DNA of 64,000 bases from Nipponacmea schrenckii. Taxonomy: Eukaryota; Mollusca; Gastropoda; Lottiidae. Positions 12,201-24,200 of the stretch are shown piece by piece. The DNA is taken from positions 30,304,317 to 30,368,316 of the forward strand of contig CM060202.1 in NCBI GenBank assembly GCA_030562195.1, given 5' to 3'. Numbering within the stretch: the first letter of the stretch is position 1; each line of letters opens with the position of its first letter. The notes under the pieces were generated by a model that saw only the letters and a program-made list of their open reading frames with translations, was not told where the DNA came from and searched no databases. A program made the translations under genes and the position numbers.

Positions 12201-13500
12201 TTTGATCATCTTTTTCTGTGGGTGACTTTACTGCTCCTCCATGATCTAACAGTATTTCAAGATGACCTCAGGTCAACAATCTACTCTATATATTATTCAG
12301 GATTGAATCCTGAGAGCTATGAAGAGAACATCAGAAATAGTTGGGTGTGGAAAGAACTGAAAGCTGTGAGAAATGTTCGGCCATCATTCAACACACCACT
12401 AGGTGTCTACGGTGGCTTCCTCTATACTGGCATTTTCTACGTCTTACTCCGCGGAAAAGAACCCTGGACGTTCAAACATGGAGGTAGGAAATGTGTAATG
12501 TTAGTTTTGATGAGAAATTTAGTCTTATAAAAGCACTGGCCTTGGTCAGAAAGTAAAGATTTATGATAAAACTAGGTGTAAAGTTTAGAAAATTAGAAAG
12601 TTGGTTCTGTTACCTTTTTATAGTTTACAAGTTTTGATTGTAAGTAATAGAAAGAACAAAAAAATATGATCAATTCAGACTACTGAAGAAGGCATTTAGC
12701 TGAAAGGTTAGACGACAGGACAATAGTATATAAATTTTTAATTGTCTCTATTATGGGAATTTGTGACGTAATTTAATTTTGAGAATTCGATATATCTTTG
12801 TATTCTAGAACCAGATAACAAGAAAATAAAACCAGCCAATGAATGTCAAGTTATAGAATATCCTAACCCAGATGGCGAAGTTAGTTTTGATATTTTAACG
12901 TCCGTGGCGTTGACGGGTACCAACCACGATCATGATGAACCTATACATCTTACATTGAAAAACGATCGTGTACCGGTTGATATTAATTTAAAGGTCTACG
13001 ATGGCCCTGAACAAAGATTCTGTCCTGCTGGTAGGTTAAATTATATTTTATATTGTTAATTGAGCCTTTAGGCAAGAACTTAAACTAAAGGGTCCCTCAT
13101 ACCATAGCCATCGCTAGTTGCAATTAAGAATAGCAAATGAGTAAACGCAAATATTTGTTTTTATCCATAGAGATAACCACTTCCAAAGAAAGAAACAATT
13201 ATTAAAACTTAGGTTCACAATTTAGGATCCTTTCTTCCAGCTCTTGACATTGATCTTTCCTGGATTATCCATACCCATTTACAGTACAGTTGGGTCTACT
13301 GCTTTATTTATGTTTTTTTATATTTTTTTATTTTAGGCGTTTATGAATATGTAGACACTGAAGATGGCCAGGGAAAACGATTACAGATTAATGCTCAGAA
13401 CTGTATACATTGTAAAACTTGTGATATCAAAGATGTCACTCAAAACATCAACTGGGTGTGTCCTCAGGGAGGGGAGGGGCCAGCTTATAATGGTATGTGA
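6233..13500 (+). CDS. ETFDH: Electron transfer flavoprotein-ubiquinone oxidoreductase, 14 exons
   Basis: Inner-mitochondrial-membrane enzyme that takes electrons from ETF (fatty-acid and amino-acid oxidation) and reduces ubiquinone. Exons: 6233-6281, 7120-7233, 7653-7805, 8236-8312, 8606-8687, 9085-9203, 9397-9474, 9730-9942, 10452-10526, 10694-10837, 11758-11932, 12301-12483, 12809-13030, 13337-13500. They total 1848 nt, or 615 residues plus stop, close to the usual length; every junction keeps phase. Residues 1 to about 30 are Arg/Ser-rich with no acidic residue, a mitochondrial presequence. The FAD site is [12 protein letters not shown]; a second FAD segment is [17 protein letters not shown]. 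The 4Fe-4S cysteines are in RFCPAG and NCIHCKTC. It ends GPAYNGM, typical of the family. Introns 2 and 8 carry SINE family A. No frame breaks. A variant poly(A) signal ATTAAA lies at 13620. Confidence 0.96.
7245..7352 (+). mobile_element. SINE family A, 3' fragment in ETFDH intron 2
   Basis: It begins about 12 bp after the exon 2 donor with CTTGTCCTGGCAAAATTTCC and ends in the family tail (GTACAGAAGAGTAGGACATA). Only the 3' third of the element is present. Confidence 0.55.
10008..10268 (+). mobile_element. SINE family A copy in ETFDH intron 8
   Basis: It contains GTCAGTGATGCAGGTCAGAG, a block near GGCCCTGTGTGTTACAGGCT, TGTCCTGGCAAAATTTCCC and a tail with AAAACTCCATTCATTTC. The tRNA-like head is missing. 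It is in the same orientation as the gene. Confidence 0.6.
10371..10447 (+). repeat. 15-bp tandem repeat at the ETFDH exon 9 acceptor
   Basis: About five copies of TGATTCTGTATTCAG run to within a few bases of the acceptor used (TATTTTAG before GATAAG at 10452). Nearly every copy ends in TTCAG, itself a plausible 3' splice site. Confidence 0.75.
11485..11665. repeat. Degenerate tetranucleotide (CTGT/ATCT) microsatellite
   Basis: Irregular alternation of CTGT, CTAT and ATCT lies in ETFDH intron 10. A short ATT run is at about 11195-11222 in the same intron. No coding content. Confidence 0.6.
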
Positions 13501-14739
13501 TCAATCAAACTGCCAAATCTCAGGGAGGAATGGAGGGAGGGTCTTTTTTTGGTGAGAGAATGGAAAAATTTGGGTTGTTTGATCTTTAGAATGATAGATT
13601 TAAAAAATAACCTAATTTTATTAAATAGACTCTTCCAAACAATCTTAGCAATGACATTGTATTAATGAAATATAGATTTGGACGAGTTCAATGAATGGAA
13701 GGGTAAGTCAAGTCAACATGCATTCTATATTTATCAACAACAAACTTGTCAAGGACCATGTGAAGAAAAAAATATTTGTGACGGTTAATTTTTTTAATCT
13801 AGCTCTCATTTCTGCATGTAATAGTAATTCAAAACAGTTGAAATCTTTCGCCTTATTATATTATAAAGCACCTCAAATTCATCAGGATTTCAACTTGTCC
13901 GAAGCATACTTACTCAATCTTCAACCAGTCTTCAATGTAGGTAGAAAATTGTTAGTTCTTCTGTTACGTCACGTCACTGTTATGTTTACGGTCTATACTT
14001 GTCACAAGTTCATTGTGAAGATATGAATATACTAAACCACATATACAGTGAAAAAACACAGTGGATATCTCTTCTTAAATAACAAAGTATATCTTTATAA
14101 CTGTGAATTACGAGTCATACAAAAAACAAAAGAGATATATTAATGTCTCTCTTGTTTTTTTGTTATAAGAGATTTTTAAATGACATTTAAATCTATTTGG
14201 AGAAATAACACTTGTATAGTCATGTAATGTTACTTGCTGAAATGTTTTAATTCACTAGAAGTAGGGCCTATTACCAAATTTCTAAAGACTCAAATATAGT
14301 TCAACTTTGTGAAAACACTAAAATCTATACCAAATTTGACTGCCTTAATGGTAAAAATTTTCAATATCAATCCACTCAAAAATAGAGTAAGGCAACAGTC
14401 GTGTAAATTTGGATATTTTCCAAATATCGCAATATCCAGTCAGACCAGCTGATAGGGTGAGATTTCTATCTCTACAACTGCTATAATGAATATTTGTTAA
14501 ATTTATGAATTTTGTCTAATTTGTTATGGTGTGATGAAAGCAAGGTCTTCTTGTTGTTATTTAACTATGTATATTATATATGCAATTTTACTGTTTATGT
14601 TAATAAGACTTGATGGGCCTGATGTATTTTGTATATAGACAGACAGTGTGTATTGTACCCTTATATTTATTTATTTAAAGTTAGGCCTTAATTCTACATT
14701 GTCTTTCTGTTTCTATACCAACTGTATCTGGGGTGGCTC
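13501..14739. other. ETFDH 3' flank
   Basis: AT-rich DNA between ETFDH and the 34-bp satellite. A possible polyadenylation signal ATTAAA is at 13620-13625, about 120 bp past the stop. A 111-codon open frame at 13691-14026 has no recognisable domain and is probably chance. An imperfect inverted repeat is visible around 14083-14165 (AAAGTATATC..., AAAAACAAAAGAGATA / TCTCTCTTGTTTTTTTG). Confidence 0.4.
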
Positions 14740-15071
14740 TTACACCCCTGGAGTGAACCTTGTGGGGTGAGAGCTTGTACTCTCAATCATACAGTAGCTG
14801 GGGTGAACCTTGTACTCTCAATCATACAGTAGCTGAGGTGAACCTTGTACTCTCAATCATACAGTAGCTAGGGTGAACCTTGTACTCTCAATCATACAGT
14901 AGCTGGGGTGAACCTTGTACTCTCTATCATACAGTAGCTGGGGTGAACCTTGTACTCTCAATCATACAGTAGCTGGGGTGAACCTTGTACTCTCAATCAT
15001 ACAGTAGCTGGGTGAACCTTGTACTCTCAATCATACAGTAGCTAGGGTGAACCTTGTACTCTCAATCATAC

Positions 15072-15110
<39 letters not shown>

Positions 15111-18080
15111 CCTTGTACTCTCAATCATACAGTAGTGGGTGAACCTTGTACTCTCAATCATACAGTAGCTAGGGTGAACCTTGTACTCTCAATCATACAG
15201 TAGCTAGGGTGAACCTTGTACTCTCAATCATACAGTAGTGGGTGAACCTTGTACTCTCAATCATACAGTAGTGGGGTGAACCTTGTACTCTCAATCATAC
15301 AGTAGCTGGGCGAACCTTGTACTCTCTATCATACAGTAGCTTGGGGTGAACCTTGTACTCTCAATCATACAGTAGCTGGGGTGAACCTTGTACTCTCAAT
15401 CATACAGTAGCTGGGGTGAACCTTGTACTCTCAATCATACAGTAGCTGGGTGAACCTTGTACTCTCAATCATACAGTAGCTGGGGTGAACCTTGTACTCT
15501 CAATCATACAGTAGCTGGGGTGAACCTTGTACTCTCAATCATACAGTAGCTGGGGTGAACCTTGTACTCTCAATCATACAGTAGCTGGGGTGAACCTTGT
15601 ACTCTCAATCATACAGTAGCTGGGTGAACCTTGTACTCTCAATCATACAGTAGCTGGGTGAACCTTGTACTCTCAATCATACAGTAGCTGGGGTGAACCT
15701 TGTACTCTCAATCATACAGTAGCTGGGGTGAACCTTGTACTCTCAATCATACAGTAGCTGGGGTGAACCTTGTACTCTCAATCATACAGTAGCTGGGGTG
15801 AACCTTGTACTCTCAATCATACAGTAGCTGGGTGAACCTTGTACTCTCAATCATACAGTAGCTGGGTGAACCTTGTACTCTCAATCATACAGTAGTGGGG
15901 TGAACCTTGTACTCTCAATCATACAGTAGCTGGGGTGAACCTTGTACTCTCAATCATACAGTAGCTAGGGTGAACCTTGTACTCTCAATCATACAGTAGC
16001 TGGGATGAACCTTGTACTCTCAATCATACAGTAGCTGGGTGAACCTTGTACTCTCAATCATACAGTAGCTGGGTGAACCTTGTACTCTCAATCATACAGT
16101 AGTGGGTGAACCTTGTACTCTCAATCATACAGTAGCTGGGGTGAACCTTGTACTCTCAATCATACAGTAGCTGGGGTGAACCTTGTACTCTCAATCATAC
16201 AGTAGCTAGGGTGAACCTTGTACTCTCAATCATACAGTAGCTGGGGTGAACCTTGTACTCTCAATCATACAGTAGCTGGGTGAACCTTGTACTCTCAATC
16301 ATACAGTAGCTGGGGTGAACCTTGTACTCTCAATCATACAGTAGCTGGGGTGAACCTTGTACTCTCAATCATACAGTAGTTGGGGTGAACCTTGTACTCT
16401 CAATCATACAGTAGCTAGGGTGAACCTTGTACTCTCAATCATACAGTAGCTGGGGTGAACCTTGTACTCTCAATCATACAGTAGCTGGGTGAACCTTGTA
16501 CTCTCAATCATACAGTAGTTGGGGTGAACCTTGTACTCTCAATCATACAGTAGTGGGTGAACCTTGACTCTCAATCATACAGTAGTGGGGTGAACCTTGT
16601 ACTCTCAATCATACAGTAGCTGGGGTGAACCTTGTACTCTCAATCATACAGTAGTGGGGTGAACCTTGTACTCTCAATCATACAGTAGCTGGGGTGAACC
16701 TTGTACTCTCAATCATACAGTAGTGGGGTGAACCTTGTACTCTCAATCATACAGTAGCTGGGGTGAACCTTGTACTCTCAATCATACAGTAGTGGGGTGA
16801 ACCTTGTACTCTCAATCATACAGTAGTGGGTGAACCTTGTACTCTCATCATACAGTAGTGGGGTGAACCTTGTACTCTCATCATACAGTAGTGGGGTGAA
16901 CCTTGTACTCTCAATCATACAGTAGTTGGGTGAACCTTGTACTCTCATCATACAGTAGTGGGGGAACCTTGTACTCTCAATCATACAGTAGTTGGGGTGA
17001 ACCTTGTACTCTCAATCATACAGTAGTGGGGTGAACCTTGTACTCTCAATCATACAGTAGTTGGGGTGAACCTTGTACTCTCAATCATACAGTAGTGGGG
17101 TGAACCTTGTACTCTCAATCATACAGTAGCTGGGGTGAACCTTGTACTCTCAATCATACAGTAGTGGGGTGAACCTTGTACTCTCAATCATACAGTAGTG
17201 GGGTGAACCTTGTACTCTCAATCATACAGTAGTGGGTGAACCTTTACTCTAATCATACAGTAGCTGGGGTGAACCTTGTACTCTCAATCATACAGTAGCT
17301 GGGGTGAACCTTGTACTCTCAATCATACAGTAGCTGGGTGAACCTTGTACTCTCAATCATACAGTAGCTGGTGAACCTTGTACTCTCAATCATACAGTAG
17401 CTGGGGTGAACCTTGTACTCTCAATCATACAGTAGCGGGTGAACCTTGTACTCTCAATCATACAGTAGCTGGGGTGAACCTTGTACTCTCAATCATACAG
17501 TAGCTGGGTGAACCTTGTACTCTCAATCATACAGTAGCTAGGGTGAACCTTGTACTCTCAATCATACAGTAGCTGGGTGAACCTTGTACTCTCAATCATA
17601 CAGTAGCTAGGGTGAACCTTGTACTCTCAATCATACAGTAGCTGGGTGAACCTTGTACTCTCAATCATACAGTAGCTGGGTGAACCTTTTACTCTAATCA
17701 TACAGTAGTGGGGTGAACCTTGTACTCTCAATCATACAGTAGCTGGGGTGAACCTTGTACTCTCAATCATACAGTAGCTAGGGTGAACCTTGTACTCTCA
17801 ATCATACAGTAGCTAGGGTGAACCTTGTACTCTCAATCATACAGTAGCTGGGGTGAACCTTGTCTCTCAATCATACAGTAGCGGGTGAACCTTGTACTCT
17901 CAATCATACAGTAGCTGGGGTGAACCTCGTACTCTCAATCATACAGTAGTTGGGGTGAACCTTGTACTCTCAATCATACAGTAGCTAGGGTGAACCTTGT
18001 ACTCTCAATCATACAGTAGCTAGGGTGAACCTTGTACTCTCAATCATACAGTAGCCAGGGTGAACCTTGTACTCAAAATA
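14740..18080. repeat. About 3.3 kb satellite of roughly 34-bp units
   Basis: Near-identical units contain GTGAACCTTGTACTCTCAA and TCATACAGTAG followed by a variable spacer (CTGGG, CTGGGG, CTAGGG, TGGG, TTGGGG), so unit length varies from 32 to 36. By length there are close to 100 copies. Spacer variants are interspersed but show local runs, for example TGGGG-type units from 16560 to 17230. One block at 15073-15110 is replaced by homopolymers. Short open frames inside are artefacts of the repeat. Confidence 0.95.
15073..15110. repeat. T20-A18 homopolymer block inside the 34-bp satellite
   Basis: A run of 20 T is followed directly by 18 A, replacing part of one unit, with ordinary units on both sides. 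It is a perfect snapback, and could be a poly(A)-tailed insertion remnant, a replication product or an assembly join. Confidence 0.85.
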
Positions 18081-19140
18081 TGCAGTAGTTAAATAACAGA
18101 ACACAATGCTGTGAAGTACTACTGAGTTCTGATCCACAACTTTATGGGATTCCTTTTAAAATCGTATCTTTTTTTGAATGAAAACAATATAAATACAATA
18201 ATTTTTTTCTTAATTTTAACAAAAAGAACACAAATATTGTTATACTCCACTAGAAATATCTACATACAAATCATTCTTAACAAAGCCTTAATCATTTTTA
18301 ACAAAAATCAGTTTATAGCTTGAAACATGCTCACTGCCTCACTTAACACAAAGTGCTCCCCTACCCCCCTCCAAAAAATAAATAAATGAAGATGTGCCAT
18401 TCCCTCATACAATCAGACTCATTCATGTTACACCCAACATCAGTTTTTGACAATCTTTTCTTTTTTTCTAAAAAAAAACTTATTTCCTGTTCACAATATC
18501 AAGCTCTTACAAACTTTGTTTTAAAACTTGACTTCATTTAATATTTTATATACATATGCTATACTGCTGTATGTTAATGCAGCCATAATGTCTACTAAAA
18601 GACGTATTTCATAGCGAAGGGTCACATCTGGAATTTTGTCAATTAAGTTTCAACCAAGCGGTTATAAAACAGATCTTCAATCTATAGTTAATGAGGTGAA
18701 ATTAATAAAAAAGTGTAATATTGCTAACTTAATTTTGATAAAAATTTATATTGTGGTCCAGGATGAAATGATTTAATAATTAGCTGATGAAATTCGTTAA
18801 TTATAAAGTTGCGAAAAAACGTGATCGTTGGATTATTGATTCAGTGAATTCTCGTAGTACTGATTTACAACAGTAATGATAAATCATCAACGTACACTTG
18901 TATCTTGTCTATTCTCTGGACGTAACCAAGCAAATGACGTCATATAAAGATCGCTTGTCAGTCAGTCCTCAAAATTGATTCAATGATTGGGAAAAACGTG
19001 TATGGCAAAATATCTGAATTTAAGAATTCATTATAACATTGCTGTTTAACTGTCAACTTGACCAATATCTACCTCTTTCTTAATATACAAAACTAACAGT
19101 CCAGGTGGGTGAACGTAATAATTCATTGGTATTCGTATTT
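18081..19140. other. Gene-free spacer
   Basis: AT-rich unique-looking sequence between the 34-bp satellite and the 40-bp-core element. I see no exon with coding character, no RNA gene and no clear inverted repeat. Confidence 0.4.
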
Positions 19141-19620
19141 TCAAAAATATAATTTGTTAATATTTACAATGTCAAGGTATTACAAACTTCATCTTATACA
19201 TCTTCACAATGTCAAGTTATTACAAACTTCATCTTATACATCTTCACAATGTCAAGCTATTACAAACTTCATCTTATACATCTTCACAATGTCAAGCTAT
19301 TACAAACTTCATCTTATACATCTTCACAATGTCAAGCTATTACAAACTTCATCTTATACATCTTTACTATGTCAAGCTATTACTTACTTCATGTTATACA
19401 TCTTTACAATGTCAAGCTATTACAAACTTGGGTCTTATACCTTGACTACAACAGCCAACTTTTTTGAATTGCTTTTTCATAATATAACCTTTGTCTTACA
19501 CCTTCATGAATATAGCAATCTTTCTTGTGTTACAGAAATATGTAAATACAGTGATTTGATTGGATTGTAAGCTTGCGATTACAGCCAATCAGAGGCTTCA
19601 AAGGAAAATTACCAGGAGCC
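19141..19620 (+). mobile_element. Dispersed element with 40-bp tandem core (copy 1)
   Basis: About six and a half 40-bp units (CACAATGTCAAGCTATTACA then AACTTCATCTTATACATCTT) at 19173-19430 are followed by a unique right part: CTTATACCTTGACTACAAC, then TACAGTGATTTGATTGGATT. Related pieces lie at 48230-48420, 49475-49590 and 56865-57060, and the expanded array at 51826-53022 is the same unit on the other strand. No transposase is seen. The short open frames here are repeat artefacts. Confidence 0.75.
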
Positions 19621-19864
19621 AAGCACGAAACGAACCAGGCTGCTACACGAGGGAAAAAATACTTGATAAATATACAAGATTATAACATTATGATAAGAAT
19701 ACTTTGCTGTAGTTTTAATTTATTCACATTGATTATAAAATGAGAGCTAATGAAAAATCTGGCTAAAAATATACCTTTAAATATAAGGTGATTGCTGAAA
19801 CTTCATGGAAAGGTTAGCGCTTCATGCCACCTTAGAACATATTTAAAATAACTAAGGTATTAAA

Positions 19865-20035
19865 TGAAGCCTTTGGTAATATACCAATATCAATATATAC
19901 ATATTTTCTGTTAAACAGAATTAAATGATATACAAGGTTAAATATTGAATTTCCTTGATGACAGAGCTCCATATCAGGCATCTGTTGTCCTTTTCAGAAA
20001 TAAAATCTGAATTAAGGTTATTCTACAATCAAAAA
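19865..20035 (-). pseudogene. Degenerate duplicate of the last PGRMC exon border and intron
   Basis: This stretch matches about 21385-21540, the acceptor side of PGRMC exon 3 and its upstream intron: shared blocks include CAATATATACATATTTT and TCCTTTTCAGAAATAAAATC, then AATTAAGGTTATTCTAC. On the minus strand the exon part reads CAG, then AAAATATGTATATATTG; the downstream frame is then shifted by an insertion, so it cannot encode the PGRMC C-terminus. The repeat array at 20184-21165 lies between the two copies. Confidence 0.7.
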
Positions 20036-20183
20036 AATAAAATAAAATAATGCCAGCAATGAGAATAAACTCAATGTAATAATTGTTTGTTATGGAAGGG
20101 CTGTGATGCATTTCTATATATTGAAGCAAAATTTATAAAACTATAATTATACATAGTTAAAGCATTAGCCCAATTTACTATGC

Positions 20184-21165
20184 TATATGAAGTCATATTT
20201 AACAGAAGTCTTGATTTAAAACAACTAGGCTATATGAAGTCATATTTAACAGAAGTCGTGATTTAAAACAACCAATATGAAGTCATATTTAACAGAAGTC
20301 TTGATTTAAAACAACCTAGCTATATGAAGTCATATTTAACAGAAGTCTTGATTTAAAACAACCAAATATGAAGTCATATTTAACAGAAGTCTCGATTTAT
20401 AACAACCAATATGAAGTCATATTTAACAGAAGTCGTGATTTAAAACAACCACTATGAAGTCATATTTGACAGAAGTCTTGATTTAATACAACCAAATAAA
20501 AAGTCATATTCAAACTGAAGTCTTGATTTTAAAACAATCAAATATGAAGTCATATTTTACAGAAGTCTTGATTTATAACAACCAATATGAAGTCATATTT
20601 AACAGAAGTCTTGATTTAAAACAACTATGATATATGAAGTCAAATTTAACAGAAGTCTTGATTTAAAACAACCAATATGAAGTCATATTTAACAGAAGTC
20701 TTGATTTAAAACAAACAATATGAAGTCATATTCAACAGAAGTCTTGATTTTAACACAATCAAATATGAAGTCATATTTAACAGAAGTCTCAATTTAAAAC
20801 AACTATGCTATATGAAGTCATATTTAACAGAAGTCTTGATTTTAACAACCCAATATGAAGTCATATTTAACAGAAGTCTTGATTTTAACACAATCAAATA
20901 TGAAGTCATATTTAACAGAAGTCTTGATTTAAAACTATGTTATATGAAGTCATATTTAACAGAAGTCTTGATTTAAAACAACTATGTTATATGAAGTCAT
21001 ATTCAACGGAAGTCTTGATTTAAAACTATGTTATATGAAGTCATATTTAACAGAAGTCTTGATTTAAAACAATTTAACAGAAGTCTTGATAACAACCAAT
21101 ATGAAGTCATATTCAACAGATGTCTTGATTTTAACACAATCAAATATGAAGTCATAATTTACAAG
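20184..21165. repeat. Degenerate tandem repeat of about 40-50 bp units
   Basis: About 20 units contain TATGAAGTCATATTTAACAG and AAGTCTTGATTTAAAACAA with variable joints (CTATGCTA, CCAA, ACAATCAAA). It lies directly 3' of the PGRMC stop codon, so it may be transcribed in that 3' UTR. Confidence 0.85.
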
Positions 21166-21292
21166 AAGCCTTAACTGTAAGAAGTCACGTTAAACTAAGT
21201 TCCGAGTTAAATTCAAACCAAGTATATTTTTAGCCAGAAATAAAGCAAATCACAGTTTGCAGATTGAATTAATGGATGGAGCAAGTGAGTTT

Positions 21293-24200
21293 TTAGTTTT
21301 TTTTCTTCTCTCCTCCATCTTGTTTGTGGTCTGTGGATTCATCTTCTGTGTCAGTATATTCTGTAGCAGTTTCACCAGCCTTCAGTAATTTACCAATATA
21401 TACATATTTTTCTGGAAAATAGAATTAAATAATAGCATGATATACAAGGCTTAATACATAATTTCCTTGAAGACAGAGCTATATCAGTCATCTTTTGTCC
21501 TTTTCAGAAATAAAATCTGAATTAAGGTTATTCTACAATTAAAAACAGAAAGACAAATTTTATCAGCAATGTAAATGAACACAATTCAATGATCTTATGA
21601 TATAAATTAGTTCTTACAGTTTCTGATAAATTTAGTCTCCATAGTAATCTAACAGGTTTTTACCATAGGTCTGTCCTGAAGGCAATCAAAGCGCGTCGGG
21701 TCAAATCTGTTTTTAGATAAACTAAAGACTGGTCGGATATAAGATACCTCAATAAATGAATGAATGGAGTTTTACTTCCTCCTCTCCTGCGCCTAATGGG
21801 CTAATGAAGTTGGGAAATGCCATGCAATGTGTAATGAAGCAAAGTTTGTCAGGACAGTGGCATTAGCCTATTTATATTGTGCATAGCCCGTAGCACACAG
21901 GGCCTAGTTTTATTCCTATCAGAACGCCTAGGCACTTTTTCTATGTCAGTCCCAACAACCTGCATTAATATCAAGGGGAAACCTCAATAAGATGAATAAG
22001 ACAGTATCTATGGATTTATAACAATATAAGATTTCTATACACGTAACCTGTTAAATTATTTAAATGTTCAAGGTCATCTAAATTAAACTATAAAGATAGA
22101 ATTTCAGAGATTTATCTTCAATATACATAATAATAGAAGTCTATATCTTCACCATCTTGACTCTTAGCTGACCTTTTTAATTAGGTTGAGTCTTATCTTT
22201 CTCTATTGACGTGGCATTTTGTTTATTTTCCATAAATTGAGGACAATTATCAATTACAATCAGGGTATCTGACTGTAAAATTAAGGATTGGGTTTGTGAA
22301 AGTAGGGTTGTTGACTTGATCCTTACCCATGATATTTATCTTGGTAGTTGTTCTGAGCATTTTTTAGATTTAAATGCCATATTTGCAAATCATGGTTAAA
22401 GAACTGGGTGGGGACAAAGTTGAAAGGGTTGAATAAATGATCACCCACAATGTCCAGTAAAATTCTAGGGTAAATGTCAGATTCCTAAGTTGAAAAGTTT
22501 CTTGACAGTTTAATCAAAATTAGAATTTTGTTCGATTTTTTTTTTAATATAATTGTTTGGTCAGTTCATTAAGGGTCTAATGACAGATCTTTTGAGACTT
22601 CTAAAGAGTAACCTTTGACCTTATATGTTGACACAAACAAAAGGTCATTCCAGGAAGCATAGGACACAAGATACACTTTACTCTTTGTCCCATTACAGGA
22701 GCACTGATAAGGTTAAGGTCCAACAGGTTAGATCAAAAAAATTATTTGTCAACTTCAAGAGCGCTGTTGTTAGACCCTAATAGGAGTGACGAAATTAAAA
22801 ATATAAGCTAATGAAAACATGAAAGGAAAAATTTGGTCTTATTTAAATTAGACTGAAGATCTAAATATATTTCAATTCTTGCTCAGTTACATTTTAAGAA
22901 AACAAGAAGATAAAAAAATTGAAAAAAAAAAAATTTATTGCATAACAAAGCTTGCCAATCGATCAAAACCAATTGCCGCACAATGAATGAAACTCATACC
23001 TGTAAACTGCATTTCCCATTCTCTAACAGAGTCCATCTGCATACTGTTTAAATCACTCAAATCATCGTATTCATCTCGTAAAGATTCTTCCCCTAGAGAG
23101 AAAGTAGCTAAAGCTCTGGACGCATCACGACCAGAAAATAAACCATAGGGACCACCTGAAACATAAACAGATTTATTTAACTAGAGATCAAGTTGTACAA
23201 GTAGTTGTCCTGATGAGGATCAGCTATCTAAAACATGAACAAACACACAATGGGCACGAAACCCAATATTACTAGAAATTCAAACATTTCAAAAACATGT
23301 TGGTGTGGACACAAAATAAATTTTACCAAAACTTGCTGAACAATTAATTTTGCATTCCAGCACTCGGTAAAACGGTAAGTAAAATTTCACTTTCAATATG
23401 TCAATGACTTGCTATCTAGTCAAACACTATGTTAATACCAGAAAATTCATCTCAACTTTTGTCAGGATTGAAACCTCAAACATCAGTTTTGCCGAGCCAC
23501 CATGCCCCTTGAAATGAAACAGGGTTTTATATCCTACTGTACTGAATCAGGCTTATGAGGACTAGCAATGCCATGCAGTGTGTAATGAGAGAAATTTGCC
23601 TGGCAATTAGCCTACTCTTGTAACATTCCCAGCCTATACCACACAGGATCTTGGGTTATTGTCCCATCCAAACGACTAGACCTTATTGACAACAGCTTTC
23701 ATGATGGCAGAGTATAATAAACAGGTGAGCCAACTGGCAGCAGATGAACTTGACTCATAATAGATCAAGTTCCAGGCCATGAATTGCTTATCAAAAGGGT
23801 TTCTACGAACGAATAATTTAATACTATGGTATTTATACTAACAAATGTGACCTATATGCCCCATTACCTTTAATTATATTTAACAAATTTAAATGAATTG
23901 TATGGACAATGTCACCAAGTTAACAACCATTATTTGGGGTCATAATATGGAAAAATAATAATGAATGAATGAATGGGATAAATGAATGAATGGATAAATG
24001 AAGGGAAATGAATGAATGAATGAATGAATGAATAAATGAATGAATGAATGAATGAATGAATGAACATACATAGAGATTTAATTAAAGTCTAAGACAGGCT
24101 TGGCTAAGTATAGACCCTATAGTAAAAACCTCAAAACATTAAAAATTGAAAAGTTTATTGGCAACAGTTTGTAAGATCAAAGTTATGAGCTATTAAATTT

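Noticed and set aside
13691..14026. 111-codon frame after ETFDH
   Set aside because: No domain, no splice context and AT-rich composition like the flank; likely chance.
14740..18080. CRISPR-like array
   Set aside because: The units are contiguous tandem repeats with only 1-4 base linker variation. There are no unique spacers, and the DNA is eukaryotic.
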